From NCBI RefSeq assembly GCF_003633715.1, contig NZ_RBIE01000001.1, positions 729,331 through 793,330 on the forward strand: a DNA stretch of 64,000 nt, in the 5' to 3' direction. Shown piece after piece: positions 24,133 through 33,474 of this stretch. This stretch comes from Thermovibrio guaymasensis. GTDB taxonomy: Bacteria > Aquificota > Aquificia > Desulfurobacteriales > Desulfurobacteriaceae. The notes below the pieces were generated by a model, which did no database searches, had not been told where the DNA came from, and saw only the letters and a program-made list of their open reading frames with translations. The position numbers and the translations under genes are program-made. The first letter of the stretch is position 1. Each line of letters begins with the position of its first letter.

Positions 24133-24550
24133 TGGCCTCAACCAAATGCCACAAAACCTGGTCTTCGTAGTAGGAGTTGAGCTCCCTAAATCCCCACTTT
24201 TTGAAATTCTTAAGTGCCTTTGAGTGCACGTCAGCCCTGTAGGGAGGAGGAGCTAGAAGGCTAAAAGCATTTAAGAGGGCCTTTCCTAACCCTTTTCCCC
24301 TGTAGGAAGGTTTAATAAAAATGTCATAAATATAACTGTACCCCTTTAACTTCCTTCCATAAAGGAAGCCAACAGGCTTTCCTACACTTTTAAGGATGAG
24401 GAGGTAGGAGTTGGGCTTTGCCTTATAGTTTTTATAGTAATCAAGGGCCTTATACTTTTGCTGATAGATAGAGAGCCCTTTCTCTGGGTTTCCATAGACT
24501 TCCCCGAGGAACTCTTTAAGGAGAGGAAAAAAAGATTCAAAGTCTTTCAT
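24122..24550 (-). CDS. GNAT-family N-acetyltransferase
   Basis: A 142-residue acetyltransferase with the acetyl-CoA motif IKPSYRGKGLGKALLNAF. A longer reading from 24628 would overlap the divergent MATE gene. I choose the ATG at 24550, because AAAGGTGG lies upstream at proper spacing and the 43-bp gap to 24594 then holds both promoters. Substrate unknown: small molecule, antibiotic, or protein N-terminus. It is convergent with pilC, overlapping its end by 11 bp. Confidence 0.8.
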   Translation of the reverse strand: MKDFESFFPLLKEFLGEVYGNPEKGLSIYQQKYKALDYYKNYKAKPNSYLLILKSVGKPVGFLYGRKLKGYSYIYDIFIKPSYRGKGLGKALLNAFSLLAPPPYRADVHSKALKNFKKWGFRELNSYYEDQVLWHLVEATTL

Positions 24551-24593
24551 ATAATACCACCTTTCAATCTCTATCCCCTCTGGGAGGGATAAA

Positions 24594-25850
24594 GTGAACT
24601 TGGAGCTCCTCAAACTCACCTTACCCATTCTCCTCTCAAACTGGATTTACGCTATCCAGAGCTTCGTAATCCTCCTTTCCGTTTCAGGCCTTGGCAATAA
24701 TGTTATTGCCGGAGTTGGTTTTGCATCCACTCTGGTCTGGCTCCTTTACGGAATTGATGAGTTGGTCTACAGCGGAATAGCCGTTCTGACAGCTTCAAAT
24801 TTAGGAGAGGGAAAAAGAGTTGGAAGGTTCGTCTTCTACGGTATGTTCCTCTCAACCATAATTTCACTTCCAGTTTACCTATTTGGAGAAGAACTTCTAA
24901 GCTCTTTCCTAACTCTTTTCAACGTTAAGGGAAGAGCCCTTGAAGCAGCCATTAACTTTGTAGAACCTATAGTTCTGCTCCTTCCAATTGTTTTAACTAC
25001 TAACAGCTTAAATGCAGTATTTAACGGGGCTGGGAAAACGAAGGAGCTCTTTTACGGCAGTCTTCTGGTTTTCACCCTTAACATAGCCCTCCTCCCCATT
25101 CTCGTTCCCAAACTGGGTGAGAAGGGTGCAGGATGGTCTGTTGCCGTTTCTGAATCAGCCGCTTCCCTTTACTACTTAAGTAAAGCACTAAAAAGTTTAG
25201 ACTTAAATCCTTTCAAAGACTTAAAGTTCTCTTTTAAGGAGATAGGTGAAATTGTAAGGGTAGGATTCCCTGCTGGAGTTGAAGAAACTATATCATCACT
25301 CTCTTACAACGTCTTTACCGGCCTTGTAGCAATCTGTGGAACACAGGCCCTAGCTGCCTTTCAGATTGGACTTAAAGTTGAAGGAATAGCAGCTGCTGTA
25401 GGTTTTTCCCTACTTGATGCTTCTATCCCTTTCATAGGTCAAGCAAGAGGGGAAATCTTAAAACTAAGATTAAAAGAGCTGGTGAAAACTTCCGTCAAAA
25501 TAGGAGTTATAGTGGGAGCTCTCCTCATCCTTTTATCCTATCCGGTACTCCTTCTCTTTAACGTTGAAAGTGAGGTTAAGAGGCTAAGTTTCTTTTACCT
25601 CTTAATTGCCGGAATTTCAGAGCCCTCCTTTATCCTATCAATGGCATTGACTGGAACCTTGAGGGCGCTAAAGAAGACTGAAGTTGAGGCTACAGTTAAC
25701 GTGGTAAGTTTCTGGCTCTTGAGAATTGCTCCATCGTGGGCTGTTCTGAAGTTCCTAAAATCGCCCCTAGTTCCCTGGGGCTTTATGGGAGGTGAAACGA
25801 TCCTGAGAAGCCTTATTCTGCTGAGAACCGTAAGAAGGTACTTAAGTTAA
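24594..25850 (+). CDS. MATE-family efflux transporter
   Basis: A 418-residue membrane protein with about twelve hydrophobic helices in two similar halves, as in multidrug and toxic compound extrusion proteins (motifs such as NSLNAVFNGAGKTKEL and the second-half GFPAGVEETISSL). It probably exports cationic compounds with Na+ or H+ antiport. It starts with GTG at 24594, GGAGG upstream. It is divergent from the GNAT gene and ends 4 bp into the convergent kinase gene. Substrate is not predictable. Confidence 0.87.
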   Translation: MNLELLKLTLPILLSNWIYAIQSFVILLSVSGLGNNVIAGVGFASTLVWLLYGIDELVYSGIAVLTASNLGEGKRVGRFVFYGMFLSTIISLPVYLFGEELLSSFLTLFNVKGRALEAAINFVEPIVLLLPIVLTTNSLNAVFNGAGKTKELFYGSLLVFTLNIALLPILVPKLGEKGAGWSVAVSESAASLYYLSKALKSLDLNPFKDLKFSFKEIGEIVRVGFPAGVEETISSLSYNVFTGLVAICGTQALAAFQIGLKVEGIAAAVGFSLLDASIPFIGQARGEILKLRLKELVKTSVKIGVIVGALLILLSYPVLLLFNVESEVKRLSFFYLLIAGISEPSFILSMALTGTLRALKKTEVEATVNVVSFWLLRIAPSWAVLKFLKSPLVPWGFMGGETILRSLILLRTVRRYLS

Positions 25851-27808
25851 AAGGGGAGCTCTATAACGAAAGTATTTTTATCAACCGTATAGATCTTTCC
25901 GCCGTGGTCATCAACTATCTTTTTAACAATTGAAAGGCCTAATCCCCAACCTTCTTCCTTGGTTGAAACGTAAGGGTTAAAGAGTTTATCCATTATCTCT
26001 TCTGGAATTCCTGGACCGTTATCCTTGAAAACAACAAAGACTTTTCCATCCTTATAAGTAGTGGAAACTTTAACCTCCGTGGCTCCAGCGTCTATACTGT
26101 TTTTAACAAGGTTTATAAGGACTTCTCTAAAAAGGCTCTTATCTAAGGGAATCTTAGGTATGTCTTCAAGCTCAAAAACGAGCTTAATTTCCGAGCTGTA
26201 CGGTTCTAAAGTGTTCTTAATAACTTCGTTTAGGTCCGTTAACCTCTTCTCTGGAAGGGGAAGCCTTGAGAACTTCCTAAACTCATCAATTAGCCTCTTT
26301 ATAACCTCAACCTCCTCAAGGATTGAATCAACGGCTCTATCAACGATTTCCTCAATCTTTGGGTTTTTTCTCTTTAGTTGCCTCCTTATTCTTTCGGCGT
26401 TAAGCGTAATGGGAGTAAGGGGGTTCTTTATCTCGTGGGCAATTCTCCTTGCAACTTCCCTCCAGGCCTCAGCTTTCTTGGCCCTTACAAGGTCTGAAAC
26501 GTCCTCTATTATTAACACCCTATCCTCTATCTCCGGAGGAGAAATTAACTCAACAGTCAAGAACTTCTCTCTCCCGTTAATCTCCTCCCGGACTTCCGCC
26601 TTTCCCTTACCCTTCTCAACGAGCTCCCTTACCGCTTTTAATAGAGAGGGATAGTAGGCAAGGAGCTCCCAGATTGGAAACCCCTTTCGCGACTTGCTAA
26701 GGTTAAAAAGCTTCTTTGCTCCCTGATTGCAGGAAATAACGTTTCCTGAGTAGTCAAAGGTAATTATTGCAGGAGAGATTGCGTTTAAAACCTCCTCAAG
26801 GTACTTCCTGTTCTCCTCAAGGTTTTTCTTTAAGTTCCTCAGCTGTTCCACCATCTCGTTAAAGGCGTGAATTACGTGCTTGAGTTCGTCTGTTGCCTCC
26901 TCTTCAGGGATTTTTACCGAGAGCTCCCCTCTACTTATCCTCTGGGTAGCCCTGTATAGGGCCTCTATCGGAATAGATATCCTCCTTTCAAAGTAGCGGG
27001 CAAACCAGAGAGCTCCAAAGAGAACGGCAAGTCCCATAAACCCAAAAGTTACCGTATATACAGTCTTTATGGGGGTCTTATAGGTAACCAAAGTTTGGTA
27101 GTTTGAGTGGAGCTCCCTAATCTTTGAAATCTCCCCAAAGAGTTTATCCGGAATCCTTTTTGAGACGCAAACAAAAGCTTTCCCCTTTCTCTTACAGAGA
27201 ACCAGCTGTTTTGAACTATCATCTAAGAAGAAATACCTGTCAAACTTCTCAATCTGAGAAACTTCCCTTTTTGAGAGTGGAAAATCTCCCACCCTGTAGG
27301 TACGCCCATCTTTCCTGAAGAAACCGTCAATTCCGTAGGCCTTAAGAGTGTAAGGGTAGATCCTCTTCCTTGCCCACAGCTGGTCAAGGCGCCTTTCAAG
27401 GTCTTTAGCGGTAAATTCAAGGAAGTCCTTAACTGTGTTGCTTGAAGTTTTAACTATACGGCTAACCTGAATCCTCAAGAGCCTATCAAGGCCTTTATTT
27501 ACAATCCCTGAAGATAGGAATATTGAAAAAAGAGCAGGCCCTAGAACCAGAAGGAGAAAAGCTGTAAATATCTTTATCCTCAGGTTCGTCTTAAACTGGG
27601 GAAAGAAGAAAAGGGCAAGGTTCCTTATGAAGAAAACGAACAGAACGGTAAGAACTATTAAGATCAGGGCAAAGAGGACGTGAAAAATAGGATTGTTCAA
27701 GTAAAACTCCCCCGCCAAGGAGGAGACAAATGAGACTCCAAAGTAGCCGACAAAGAGTATTACGGCAAGAAGCACAAGTGCAAATAGAATCTTTCTCTCG
27801 CTATCCAC
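25847..27808 (-). CDS. NtrY-like membrane sensor histidine kinase
   Basis: A 653-residue kinase. Several N-terminal membrane helices with an extracytoplasmic loop (about residues 110-240) are followed by a HAMP domain, a PAS domain (AISPAIITFDYSG) and a HisKA core with the phosphorylated His in RRIAHEIKNPLTPI (about residue 455). The ATPase has N, G1 and G2 motifs (LINLVKNSIDAG, KDNGPGIPEE, GWGLGLSIVKK). The order is that of NtrY, which pairs with NtrX in nitrogen or redox control. No response regulator gene is in the window, so the partner is unlinked. It overlaps nnrD/E by 8 bp. Confidence 0.9.
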   Translation of the reverse strand: MDSERKILFALVLLAVILFVGYFGVSFVSSLAGEFYLNNPIFHVLFALILIVLTVLFVFFIRNLALFFFPQFKTNLRIKIFTAFLLLVLGPALFSIFLSSGIVNKGLDRLLRIQVSRIVKTSSNTVKDFLEFTAKDLERRLDQLWARKRIYPYTLKAYGIDGFFRKDGRTYRVGDFPLSKREVSQIEKFDRYFFLDDSSKQLVLCKRKGKAFVCVSKRIPDKLFGEISKIRELHSNYQTLVTYKTPIKTVYTVTFGFMGLAVLFGALWFARYFERRISIPIEALYRATQRISRGELSVKIPEEEATDELKHVIHAFNEMVEQLRNLKKNLEENRKYLEEVLNAISPAIITFDYSGNVISCNQGAKKLFNLSKSRKGFPIWELLAYYPSLLKAVRELVEKGKGKAEVREEINGREKFLTVELISPPEIEDRVLIIEDVSDLVRAKKAEAWREVARRIAHEIKNPLTPITLNAERIRRQLKRKNPKIEEIVDRAVDSILEEVEVIKRLIDEFRKFSRLPLPEKRLTDLNEVIKNTLEPYSSEIKLVFELEDIPKIPLDKSLFREVLINLVKNSIDAGATEVKVSTTYKDGKVFVVFKDNGPGIPEEIMDKLFNPYVSTKEEGWGLGLSIVKKIVDDHGGKIYTVDKNTFVIELPF

Positions 27809-29414
27809 CTACAATCTCTCTCAGAGAGGTTACAAAAGCAAACTTCTCCTTTCTACCCTCCCTTTCAAATTCCTTGACTTTCTGAACTGCACGGGGAAGG
27901 TAGTTAATGAGGTCTGTAGCTACAAGTGATTCCTGAGAGAGCTCCTTGCTTACAATATCCCCTGCAAGGGAGTGGAGGTAAACCCCAAACTTTGCAGAGT
28001 CTTCAGACTCAATTCCCATTCCAACAAGAGCTCCAACAACTCCGGCCAGGACGTCTCCGGTTCCCGCCGTGGCCATTCCAGGGTTTCCGATTATGTTGAC
28101 GTAAGTTTTACCTGAAGGCGTTGAAATAACTGTTCTTCCGCTCTTTAAAACTAGAGTTACTCCAAAGTGAACGGAGAAATCGGAAGCTACTTTCGTTAGG
28201 TCTTTTAGAATCTCCTCCTTAGAAAGGCCTGAAATCCTTGAAAATTCTCCGATATGTGGAGTAAGTATAACGGGTTCTTCCTTAAGCTTCAAAATCTCAG
28301 GAGATTCGGAAAGACCATTAATCCCATCGGCATCTATAACCATAGGGAGTTTACACTCCTTAACGAACTCCCTAACCAACTCGTAAGTTTCAGGAGAGTT
28401 TCCAAGACCCGGTCCGAGAACAACTGAGGAGAATTTACCTTTCTCTACTACTGAAAGGAGTTCCTCCAGGGAATCTATACCCAAAAAGCCCTTTCCATCA
28501 TCCTCAACTGGAATTGTCATCACTTCTGTAAGTTTATTCTCAAAGACATCGTTTAAAGAGGAAGGGACAATGGCTGTAACAAGACCTGCTCCGCTCCTCA
28601 AGGCAGCTTGGGCTGCCATTACTGGAGCTCCAGTTTTACCCTTTGAACCTCCTATAACTGCAACGTGCCCGTAGGTATACTTGTGGCTCATAATTTCCCT
28701 AATCGGATAGGTAAATGCAACTTCATCAACGGTCAAGAGGAACCTATCCGGCCCAAGGAGGTTTGGAACATCCTCAGGTATTGATATATCAACGACGAAG
28801 ACCTCACCAACGCTGTAGCAGGCCGGAGGCATAACGTGGGCCACCTTAGGAAAGGCAAAAGTAACCGTGTAGTCTGCCTTAACGTGAGGGCCTATAACCT
28901 GGCCTGTATCGGCGCTGAGGCCTGAAGGAATGTCAATCGAAATAACAGTCTTATTTAGCCTATTAATAAAGTCTACAAGTTCAGCGTAAAATCCAGAAAG
29001 GGGTTTTGAAAGGCCCGTTCCAAAGAGCCCGTCAACTATGAAATCACACTCCTTAGCAAAAGTGTAGAGTTCAAAGAGCTTTTCCGTTGAATCTACCACG
29101 TGTACTGGAACTGGAAGGGCAGAAAGGATTTCTGCGTTCTTCTTTGCATCTCCTTTAAGTTCTTCAACGGGAGCGGTCAAAATAACCTCAACGTCGTAAC
29201 CCATGTTGTACAGGTTCCTTGCAACAGCAAGACCGTCTCCCCCGTTGTTACCCTTCCCACAGACAACTAAAGCAGAACTTCCCTTAACTCTATCGTATAT
29301 AACTTCACAGACACCCCTTGCAGCGTTCTCCATTAAAACGATTCCAGGAATTCCCAGAACTTCAATGGTATGGTTGTCTATCTCCCTCATCTCAGCTGAA
29401 GTTAAAAGCCTCAT
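27801..29414 (-). CDS. nnr: Bifunctional NAD(P)H-hydrate epimerase / ADP-dependent NAD(P)H-hydrate dehydratase
   Basis: A 537-residue repair enzyme for hydrated NAD(P)H, damage that forms faster in heat. The N-terminal epimerase domain has CGKGNNGGDGLAVARNL and VDGLFGTGLSK; the C-terminal ribokinase-like dehydratase has GGSKGKTGAPVMA, LGPGLG and GTGDVLAGVVGAL (about residue 455). The two-domain order is that of bacterial Nnr proteins. It shares an operon with the downstream histidine kinase (8-bp overlap), and peptide deformylase lies 18 bp upstream. Confidence 0.95.
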   Translation of the reverse strand: MRLLTSAEMREIDNHTIEVLGIPGIVLMENAARGVCEVIYDRVKGSSALVVCGKGNNGGDGLAVARNLYNMGYDVEVILTAPVEELKGDAKKNAEILSALPVPVHVVDSTEKLFELYTFAKECDFIVDGLFGTGLSKPLSGFYAELVDFINRLNKTVISIDIPSGLSADTGQVIGPHVKADYTVTFAFPKVAHVMPPACYSVGEVFVVDISIPEDVPNLLGPDRFLLTVDEVAFTYPIREIMSHKYTYGHVAVIGGSKGKTGAPVMAAQAALRSGAGLVTAIVPSSLNDVFENKLTEVMTIPVEDDGKGFLGIDSLEELLSVVEKGKFSSVVLGPGLGNSPETYELVREFVKECKLPMVIDADGINGLSESPEILKLKEEPVILTPHIGEFSRISGLSKEEILKDLTKVASDFSVHFGVTLVLKSGRTVISTPSGKTYVNIIGNPGMATAGTGDVLAGVVGALVGMGIESEDSAKFGVYLHSLAGDIVSKELSQESLVATDLINYLPRAVQKVKEFEREGRKEKFAFVTSLREIVGG

Positions 29415-29431
29415 CTCCTCCCTCCTAAAAA

Positions 29432-29947
29432 CTATTTTTTAAGTTTCCTCTTAAGCTTTTTGTACTTCTCAAGGGCCAACCTCCTCTGTAAAGGAGAGAG
29501 CCTATCAATAAAGACCATACCGTTCAGGTGGTCTAACTCGTGCTGAAGAGCCCTGGCTAAAAGACCTTCTGCTTCCATTTGAAACTCTCTTCCCTCAAGA
29601 TCCTGAGCCTTTATAACTACTCTTTTTGCCCTTTTAACCTTCTTCCAAAGGCCGGGAAGTGAAAGACATCCCTCTTGAGCAACGTCCTTTCCTTCAGAGT
29701 GGATTATTTCAGGGTTAATAAATACCAACTTCTCCTTTCCTTGACCCTCTTTACCCGAGTTAAGGTCAACGATAAAAACTCTCTTTAATACCCCGACCTG
29801 ATTGGCCGCAAGCCCAACCCCTCCCTTTTTATACATAGTATCAAACATATCTCCAACGAGCTCTCTCAACTCTGAATTAAAGTCCTCTACCCTTTGAGCC
29901 TCCTTCTTTAGGACCTCATCGGGGTAGATTCTAATTTCCCTTTCCAT
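29432..29947 (-). CDS. def: Peptide deformylase
   Basis: A 171-residue metallohydrolase that removes the formyl group from nascent protein N-termini. The three family motifs are present: GVGLAANQVG, EGCLSLPG (metal-binding Cys) and QHELDHLNG (metal-binding His pair with catalytic Glu). Its start overlaps the end of the upstream TIM-barrel gene by 40 bp. No fmt gene is adjacent. Confidence 0.96.
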   Translation of the reverse strand: MEREIRIYPDEVLKKEAQRVEDFNSELRELVGDMFDTMYKKGGVGLAANQVGVLKRVFIVDLNSGKEGQGKEKLVFINPEIIHSEGKDVAQEGCLSLPGLWKKVKRAKRVVIKAQDLEGREFQMEAEGLLARALQHELDHLNGMVFIDRLSPLQRRLALEKYKKLKRKLKK

Positions 29948-30696
29948 TTAAACCTCCTCAAAGCGTCAAGGCTTTCCCTTACGTCGCTAACCGCCTTATT
30001 TTCAAGGTTAAATATATATTCAGAGTTAACGATTTCTAATAAGTTAAAGAGTTCCTCAAAGTTAAAATTCCCCGAATCTAACGGAGCGTGTTCGTCTTTC
30101 TTTCCATAGTTGTCGTGAAGGTGAAACTCGTAAATCCTATCCTTAAAAGTGCCTATCCACTCAGAGAGGGGAACTTCAGAAAAGAGGTTTAGGTGACCCG
30201 TATCTATACAAACCCCTACCTTCGGAGGTAGCTCCTTTAAAAACTTCTTCAAGTTCTCAGGATTAGTATCAAAGACGTTCTCAAGGGCTATCTTCCCGTC
30301 AAACTCCTCAGCAACCATTTTGAAGGTCTCAATAGCCCTTTTAAACCAAACCTGATAGTAAGGAGCTACCTTTAAAGGGTGAAAACCTGTGTGAAAGACA
30401 ATAACTTTAGCTTCAAGGACCTTAGCAACAGAGACAGCCTCAAGGAAGCGCTGCCTTGTTGCATCAAGAACGTAGGAGTCAAAAGCTCCCGGGTTCAGGT
30501 CAAGGAAAGGAGCGTGAACGGTTAAAGCTCTACCTCTAACCTTATCCTTTAAAATTCCAAACTCCTTGTAAGTAAAGGTATCAAGGAGTTCTGAAGTCAA
30601 CTGAACTTCAACTCCTATTCCCAGTGAAACTATCTCCTCTACAGCACTTAGTCCCTCAAGGAGGGCTTTACCTGAAACGTGACCAACAATTTCCAT
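29908..30696 (-). CDS. TIM-barrel sugar-phosphate isomerase/epimerase-like protein
   Basis: A 262-residue protein of the xylose isomerase-like TIM-barrel group. Metal-site motifs are visible: IVFHTGFHP, IALENVFDT with Glu, CIDTGHLNL, and EFHLHDNYGKKDEH. Family members include sugar epimerases, inosose dehydratases and endonuclease IV relatives, so substrate cannot be given. The last 40 bp overlap def. It is the first gene of the minus-strand operon and divergent from the barrel gene at 30760. Confidence 0.8.
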   Translation of the reverse strand: MEIVGHVSGKALLEGLSAVEEIVSLGIGVEVQLTSELLDTFTYKEFGILKDKVRGRALTVHAPFLDLNPGAFDSYVLDATRQRFLEAVSVAKVLEAKVIVFHTGFHPLKVAPYYQVWFKRAIETFKMVAEEFDGKIALENVFDTNPENLKKFLKELPPKVGVCIDTGHLNLFSEVPLSEWIGTFKDRIYEFHLHDNYGKKDEHAPLDSGNFNFEELFNLLEIVNSEYIFNLENKAVSDVRESLDALRRFKWKGKLESTPMRS

Positions 30697-30759
30697 AGTT
30701 TCTCCCTTTAATCGTAAAATTAAAATATTAACTCAGCCTTAAAGTAAACAGGAGGAAAA

Positions 30760-32799
30760 ATGAAATCAACTCCGCTGGTACTTGCCCTCCTAATTCTACC
30801 CTCAACAGCAAACGCCCTTAACGTCTCCCTTGAAAGCTCACTCTACAAGGTAAAACTTAAGGGCAAGTACCGGAGGGAAAACGGCTACGAATTCTGGAGG
30901 GGGGAAAAGAGCGGTAGCCTCTACAGACTACTCCTTGAGGATGAAGTAAGAATGAAAAACGGAGATTACTTTAAACTATCAGTTACCAGCGGGACAACAA
31001 AAGCCCCGTACGTCAACCTTTTTACCGCCGATTCAGACAGGCTCTTTAACGGCGGTGTAAGGACCTTCACAGTTAGAGAGCTCTACTTCCACAAAGAACA
31101 CTTCCTCCTTGATAGTTTAAGCTTAACCGTTGGTAAGCAGCCCTTTGAAATAGATAACTTCCTAAAGGATTACCTCTGGGGAGGAAAGCTTACCTACACA
31201 ACCGGAGGAGGAGTAAAAGTTACCTGGAACCAGATTGCAGGCTATGAAAGAAAATACCTCCTCTTTAACGACGATGAGGAGGACGACATTGACGTTTTTG
31301 ACGTTAAAATTGAGAAAGATTGGCTGTCCTTAGGGTTTTACAGACTGTCCGACGCAAGGGGCAAAAGGTCTGGAAAGTCTAAGAGCGGAGCTACATTATC
31401 CATCAAAGGAAAAGGGACAAGGATAACTCTAACGACTCAAAACGGAGAAAAGTCCCTCTACGGAGAGATAAAAATAAAGGGAATCAAACTTGAGGGAGGT
31501 TATGCAGGGAAAAACTTTACCTCTTACGGATTTAAAGAGGGAGTAAATGGAATTGGTCTAATCTATAAACCTTCTTTTAGGAACTTAAGGTTTTTAAAGG
31601 AAGAATTAAACTTAGGCCCTTGGAACCTGTACGGACTCCAAGTTGAAAGCTCAGACGGAGATTTTATAGGAAACGAGTTTGGAGTTGAAGGAGAAAGACC
31701 CATAAGTAAAAACCTAGCCCTCTTTGGAAAGGTGGCTCTGGGAAGCCATAACTCCTACGCTTTAATGGGAGGTATAAGGTGGAGCCTTAATGGGTTCAAG
31801 TTTAAAGACGAGCTAACCTGCGTTAACGTTGAGAGTCTGTTTACACTTCAGGGAGAGTATAGCGACTTTTCTAAGAGAGCCTACACTACCCAGAGCGAGT
31901 ATGAGGACTACGCTACCGCTAAACACGTCGGTTTTTGGCACTCAACCTATAAGTTAAAGCTTACCGGGGACGACTTTAAAGTTAAAGTCTCCACCGGAAA
32001 GAACTCAAAAATTGACTACCTGATTTGGGGTAATACTGCCGATAACAACTTTTACCAAAGGGGACACGGTAAGGAGTGGCACTTAGAGGAGGCCTGGATA
32101 AGGAGAGAATTTCTTAGATTGGGCCTAATGGAAGTCAAACTAAAAGGGTTCATAGATGAGAACTTAGCCGGAGCAGAGTTAAAGTTAAAGGGCTTCTCTT
32201 TCTACGGCCTGCTTGAGAGTAACAAGCCTAAAGAGGGAGGAAGTAAACCTATTAAATACCTTGGCACCAAGTGGAAAAAGGAAAGGACTGAGATCTACCT
32301 CCTTTACAGAAAGGGAGAGGGATCTACCTCAACCGGTGGAATTTCCTACGGAAACGGCAAGTTTGAAGGAGGAATTCTCAGACAGTTCAAGGCCGGTGAT
32401 GACGGGTGGGGAGGATTTCTAAGAGTAAATGGAAAGGTTATGAGCTGGAGCTCCCAAGCTGAGTACAGACTCTACTCAAAGGAGTTTAAAACCTTCGGAT
32501 TAAAAGAGTACTTCTGGAACGAAGGTTTTATCTACAGGCCGGGAGAGGGGAACTTAAGAGTACTAAAGCTTACTGCTAAAAGGGGCTTTAAGACAGGCTA
32601 CAGGAAATTTGATAAGTTCGCTCCAAAGTTAAAATTCTTCTACTTGAAACTAAACAGGTTTTCCGGAAGCTACATAGGAGAGGAAGGAGGGTTTACCCTA
32701 TCAATAAATCCTGGAACTAAATGTCAACTTTCATTTATCGGCTCCGTTGGTAATAATAGTTCCTACTACGAAGGAGTTGCCTTTAAAGTGAAGTGGTAG
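30760..32799 (+). CDS. Putative outer-membrane beta-barrel protein
   Basis: A 679-residue protein with a signal peptide (cleavage after about residue 19, STANA|LNVS). The mature part is built of short alternating hydrophobic/polar strands with many Gly, Tyr, Phe and Lys, and few helices, ending VAFKVKW with the aromatic residue typical of outer-membrane barrels. An early segment (SLTVGKQPFEIDNFLKDYLW) resembles porin-like proteins that carry out substrate uptake or export. I cannot name the family. It is transcribed alone from the 63-bp divergent gap, with AGGAGG before the ATG. Confidence 0.72.
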   Translation: MKSTPLVLALLILPSTANALNVSLESSLYKVKLKGKYRRENGYEFWRGEKSGSLYRLLLEDEVRMKNGDYFKLSVTSGTTKAPYVNLFTADSDRLFNGGVRTFTVRELYFHKEHFLLDSLSLTVGKQPFEIDNFLKDYLWGGKLTYTTGGGVKVTWNQIAGYERKYLLFNDDEEDDIDVFDVKIEKDWLSLGFYRLSDARGKRSGKSKSGATLSIKGKGTRITLTTQNGEKSLYGEIKIKGIKLEGGYAGKNFTSYGFKEGVNGIGLIYKPSFRNLRFLKEELNLGPWNLYGLQVESSDGDFIGNEFGVEGERPISKNLALFGKVALGSHNSYALMGGIRWSLNGFKFKDELTCVNVESLFTLQGEYSDFSKRAYTTQSEYEDYATAKHVGFWHSTYKLKLTGDDFKVKVSTGKNSKIDYLIWGNTADNNFYQRGHGKEWHLEEAWIRREFLRLGLMEVKLKGFIDENLAGAELKLKGFSFYGLLESNKPKEGGSKPIKYLGTKWKKERTEIYLLYRKGEGSTSTGGISYGNGKFEGGILRQFKAGDDGWGGFLRVNGKVMSWSSQAEYRLYSKEFKTFGLKEYFWNEGFIYRPGEGNLRVLKLTAKRGFKTGYRKFDKFAPKLKFFYLKLNRFSGSYIGEEGGFTLSINPGTKCQLSFIGSVGNNSSYYEGVAFKVKW

Positions 32800-32806
32800 G
32801 TATAAT
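32777..32806 (+). promoter_or_regulatory. hisI-hisE operon promoter
   Basis: TTGCCT (32777-32782), an 18-bp spacer and a perfect TATAAT (32801-32806) lie in the gap after the barrel gene. Transcription would start near 32813, twenty bases before the hisI ATG. Confidence 0.55.
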
Positions 32807-32832
32807 CGGTCTTAAACGTAAAAGGAGCTGTG

Positions 32833-33180
32833 ATGCTTCAGGTGAACGAGGAGAACTTAAGAGTAGTTGACTTTGAAAAGGGTGGCGGTTTAGTTCCCGT
32901 CGTCGTTCAGGACGCTTCAACGAAAGAAGTTCTCATGGTTGCCTACGCCAACAGAGAGGCCCTTGAGAAAACCCTAAAGACAGGTTTTGCCCACTACTAC
33001 TCCCGGTCAAGGAAAAAACTCTGGAAGAAGGGAGAAACTTCAGGGAACGTCCAAAGGGTCAAAAAAATACTTGTTGATTGTGACGGAGATACGCTACTGT
33101 ATGTAGTTAATCAGGAAGGAGTTGCCTGCCATACCGGTGAATACTCCTGTTTCTTTAGAACTGTGGGGGAGGAAAAGTGA
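32833..33180 (+). CDS. hisI: Phosphoribosyl-AMP cyclohydrolase
   Basis: A 115-residue enzyme for the third step of histidine synthesis, opening the adenine ring of PR-AMP. It has [41 protein letters not shown] and the metal-binding cysteines in DCDGDTLL and [12 protein letters not shown]. The ATG at 32833 is favoured over the GTG at 32830 because AAAGGAG then sits five bases away. It overlaps hisE by 4 bp. In many bacteria hisI and hisE are fused; here they are separate. Confidence 0.95.
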   Translation: MLQVNEENLRVVDFEKGGGLVPVVVQDASTKEVLMVAYANREALEKTLKTGFAHYYSRSRKKLWKKGETSGNVQRVKKILVDCDGDTLLYVVNQEGVACHTGEYSCFFRTVGEEK

Positions 33181-33470
33181 AAGGAGATATAGGAGAAGTT
33201 TTAAAAGAGCTCTATAAAGTTATTGAGGAGAGGAAGAGGGAGCTCCCCGAAGGCTCCTACACTGCAGAACTATTTAAAAAGGGAGAAGACAGGATACTCC
33301 AGAAAGTTGGGGAAGAGGCTATAGAAACCATTTTGGCACTAAAGTCGGGGAATAAGGACGAGGCCGTATATGAGGTTTCAGACCTTTTATACCACCTTTT
33401 AGTAGCCTTAGTTAAAAAGGGAATAAAGCTTGACGATATTGGAAAAGAACTCAAAAGAAGGATGAAGTAG
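33177..33470 (+). CDS. hisE: Phosphoribosyl-ATP pyrophosphatase
   Basis: A 97-residue all-alpha MazG-like enzyme for the second step of histidine synthesis. Motifs [20 protein letters not shown] and [12 protein letters not shown] give the acidic Mg-binding residues. It starts with GTG in a GTGA overlap with hisI. The PocR-GGDEF gene follows after 4 bp, so histidine synthesis and that signalling gene are probably on one transcript. Confidence 0.95.
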   Translation: MKGDIGEVLKELYKVIEERKRELPEGSYTAELFKKGEDRILQKVGEEAIETILALKSGNKDEAVYEVSDLLYHLLVALVKKGIKLDDIGKELKRRMK

Positions 33471-33474
33471 TTAA

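Noticed and set aside
26061-26654. 197-codon plus-strand frame inside the histidine kinase gene
   Set aside because: It lies opposite the HisKA/ATPase domains, with a Ser/Leu/Ile-rich product lacking motifs or a ribosome-binding site.
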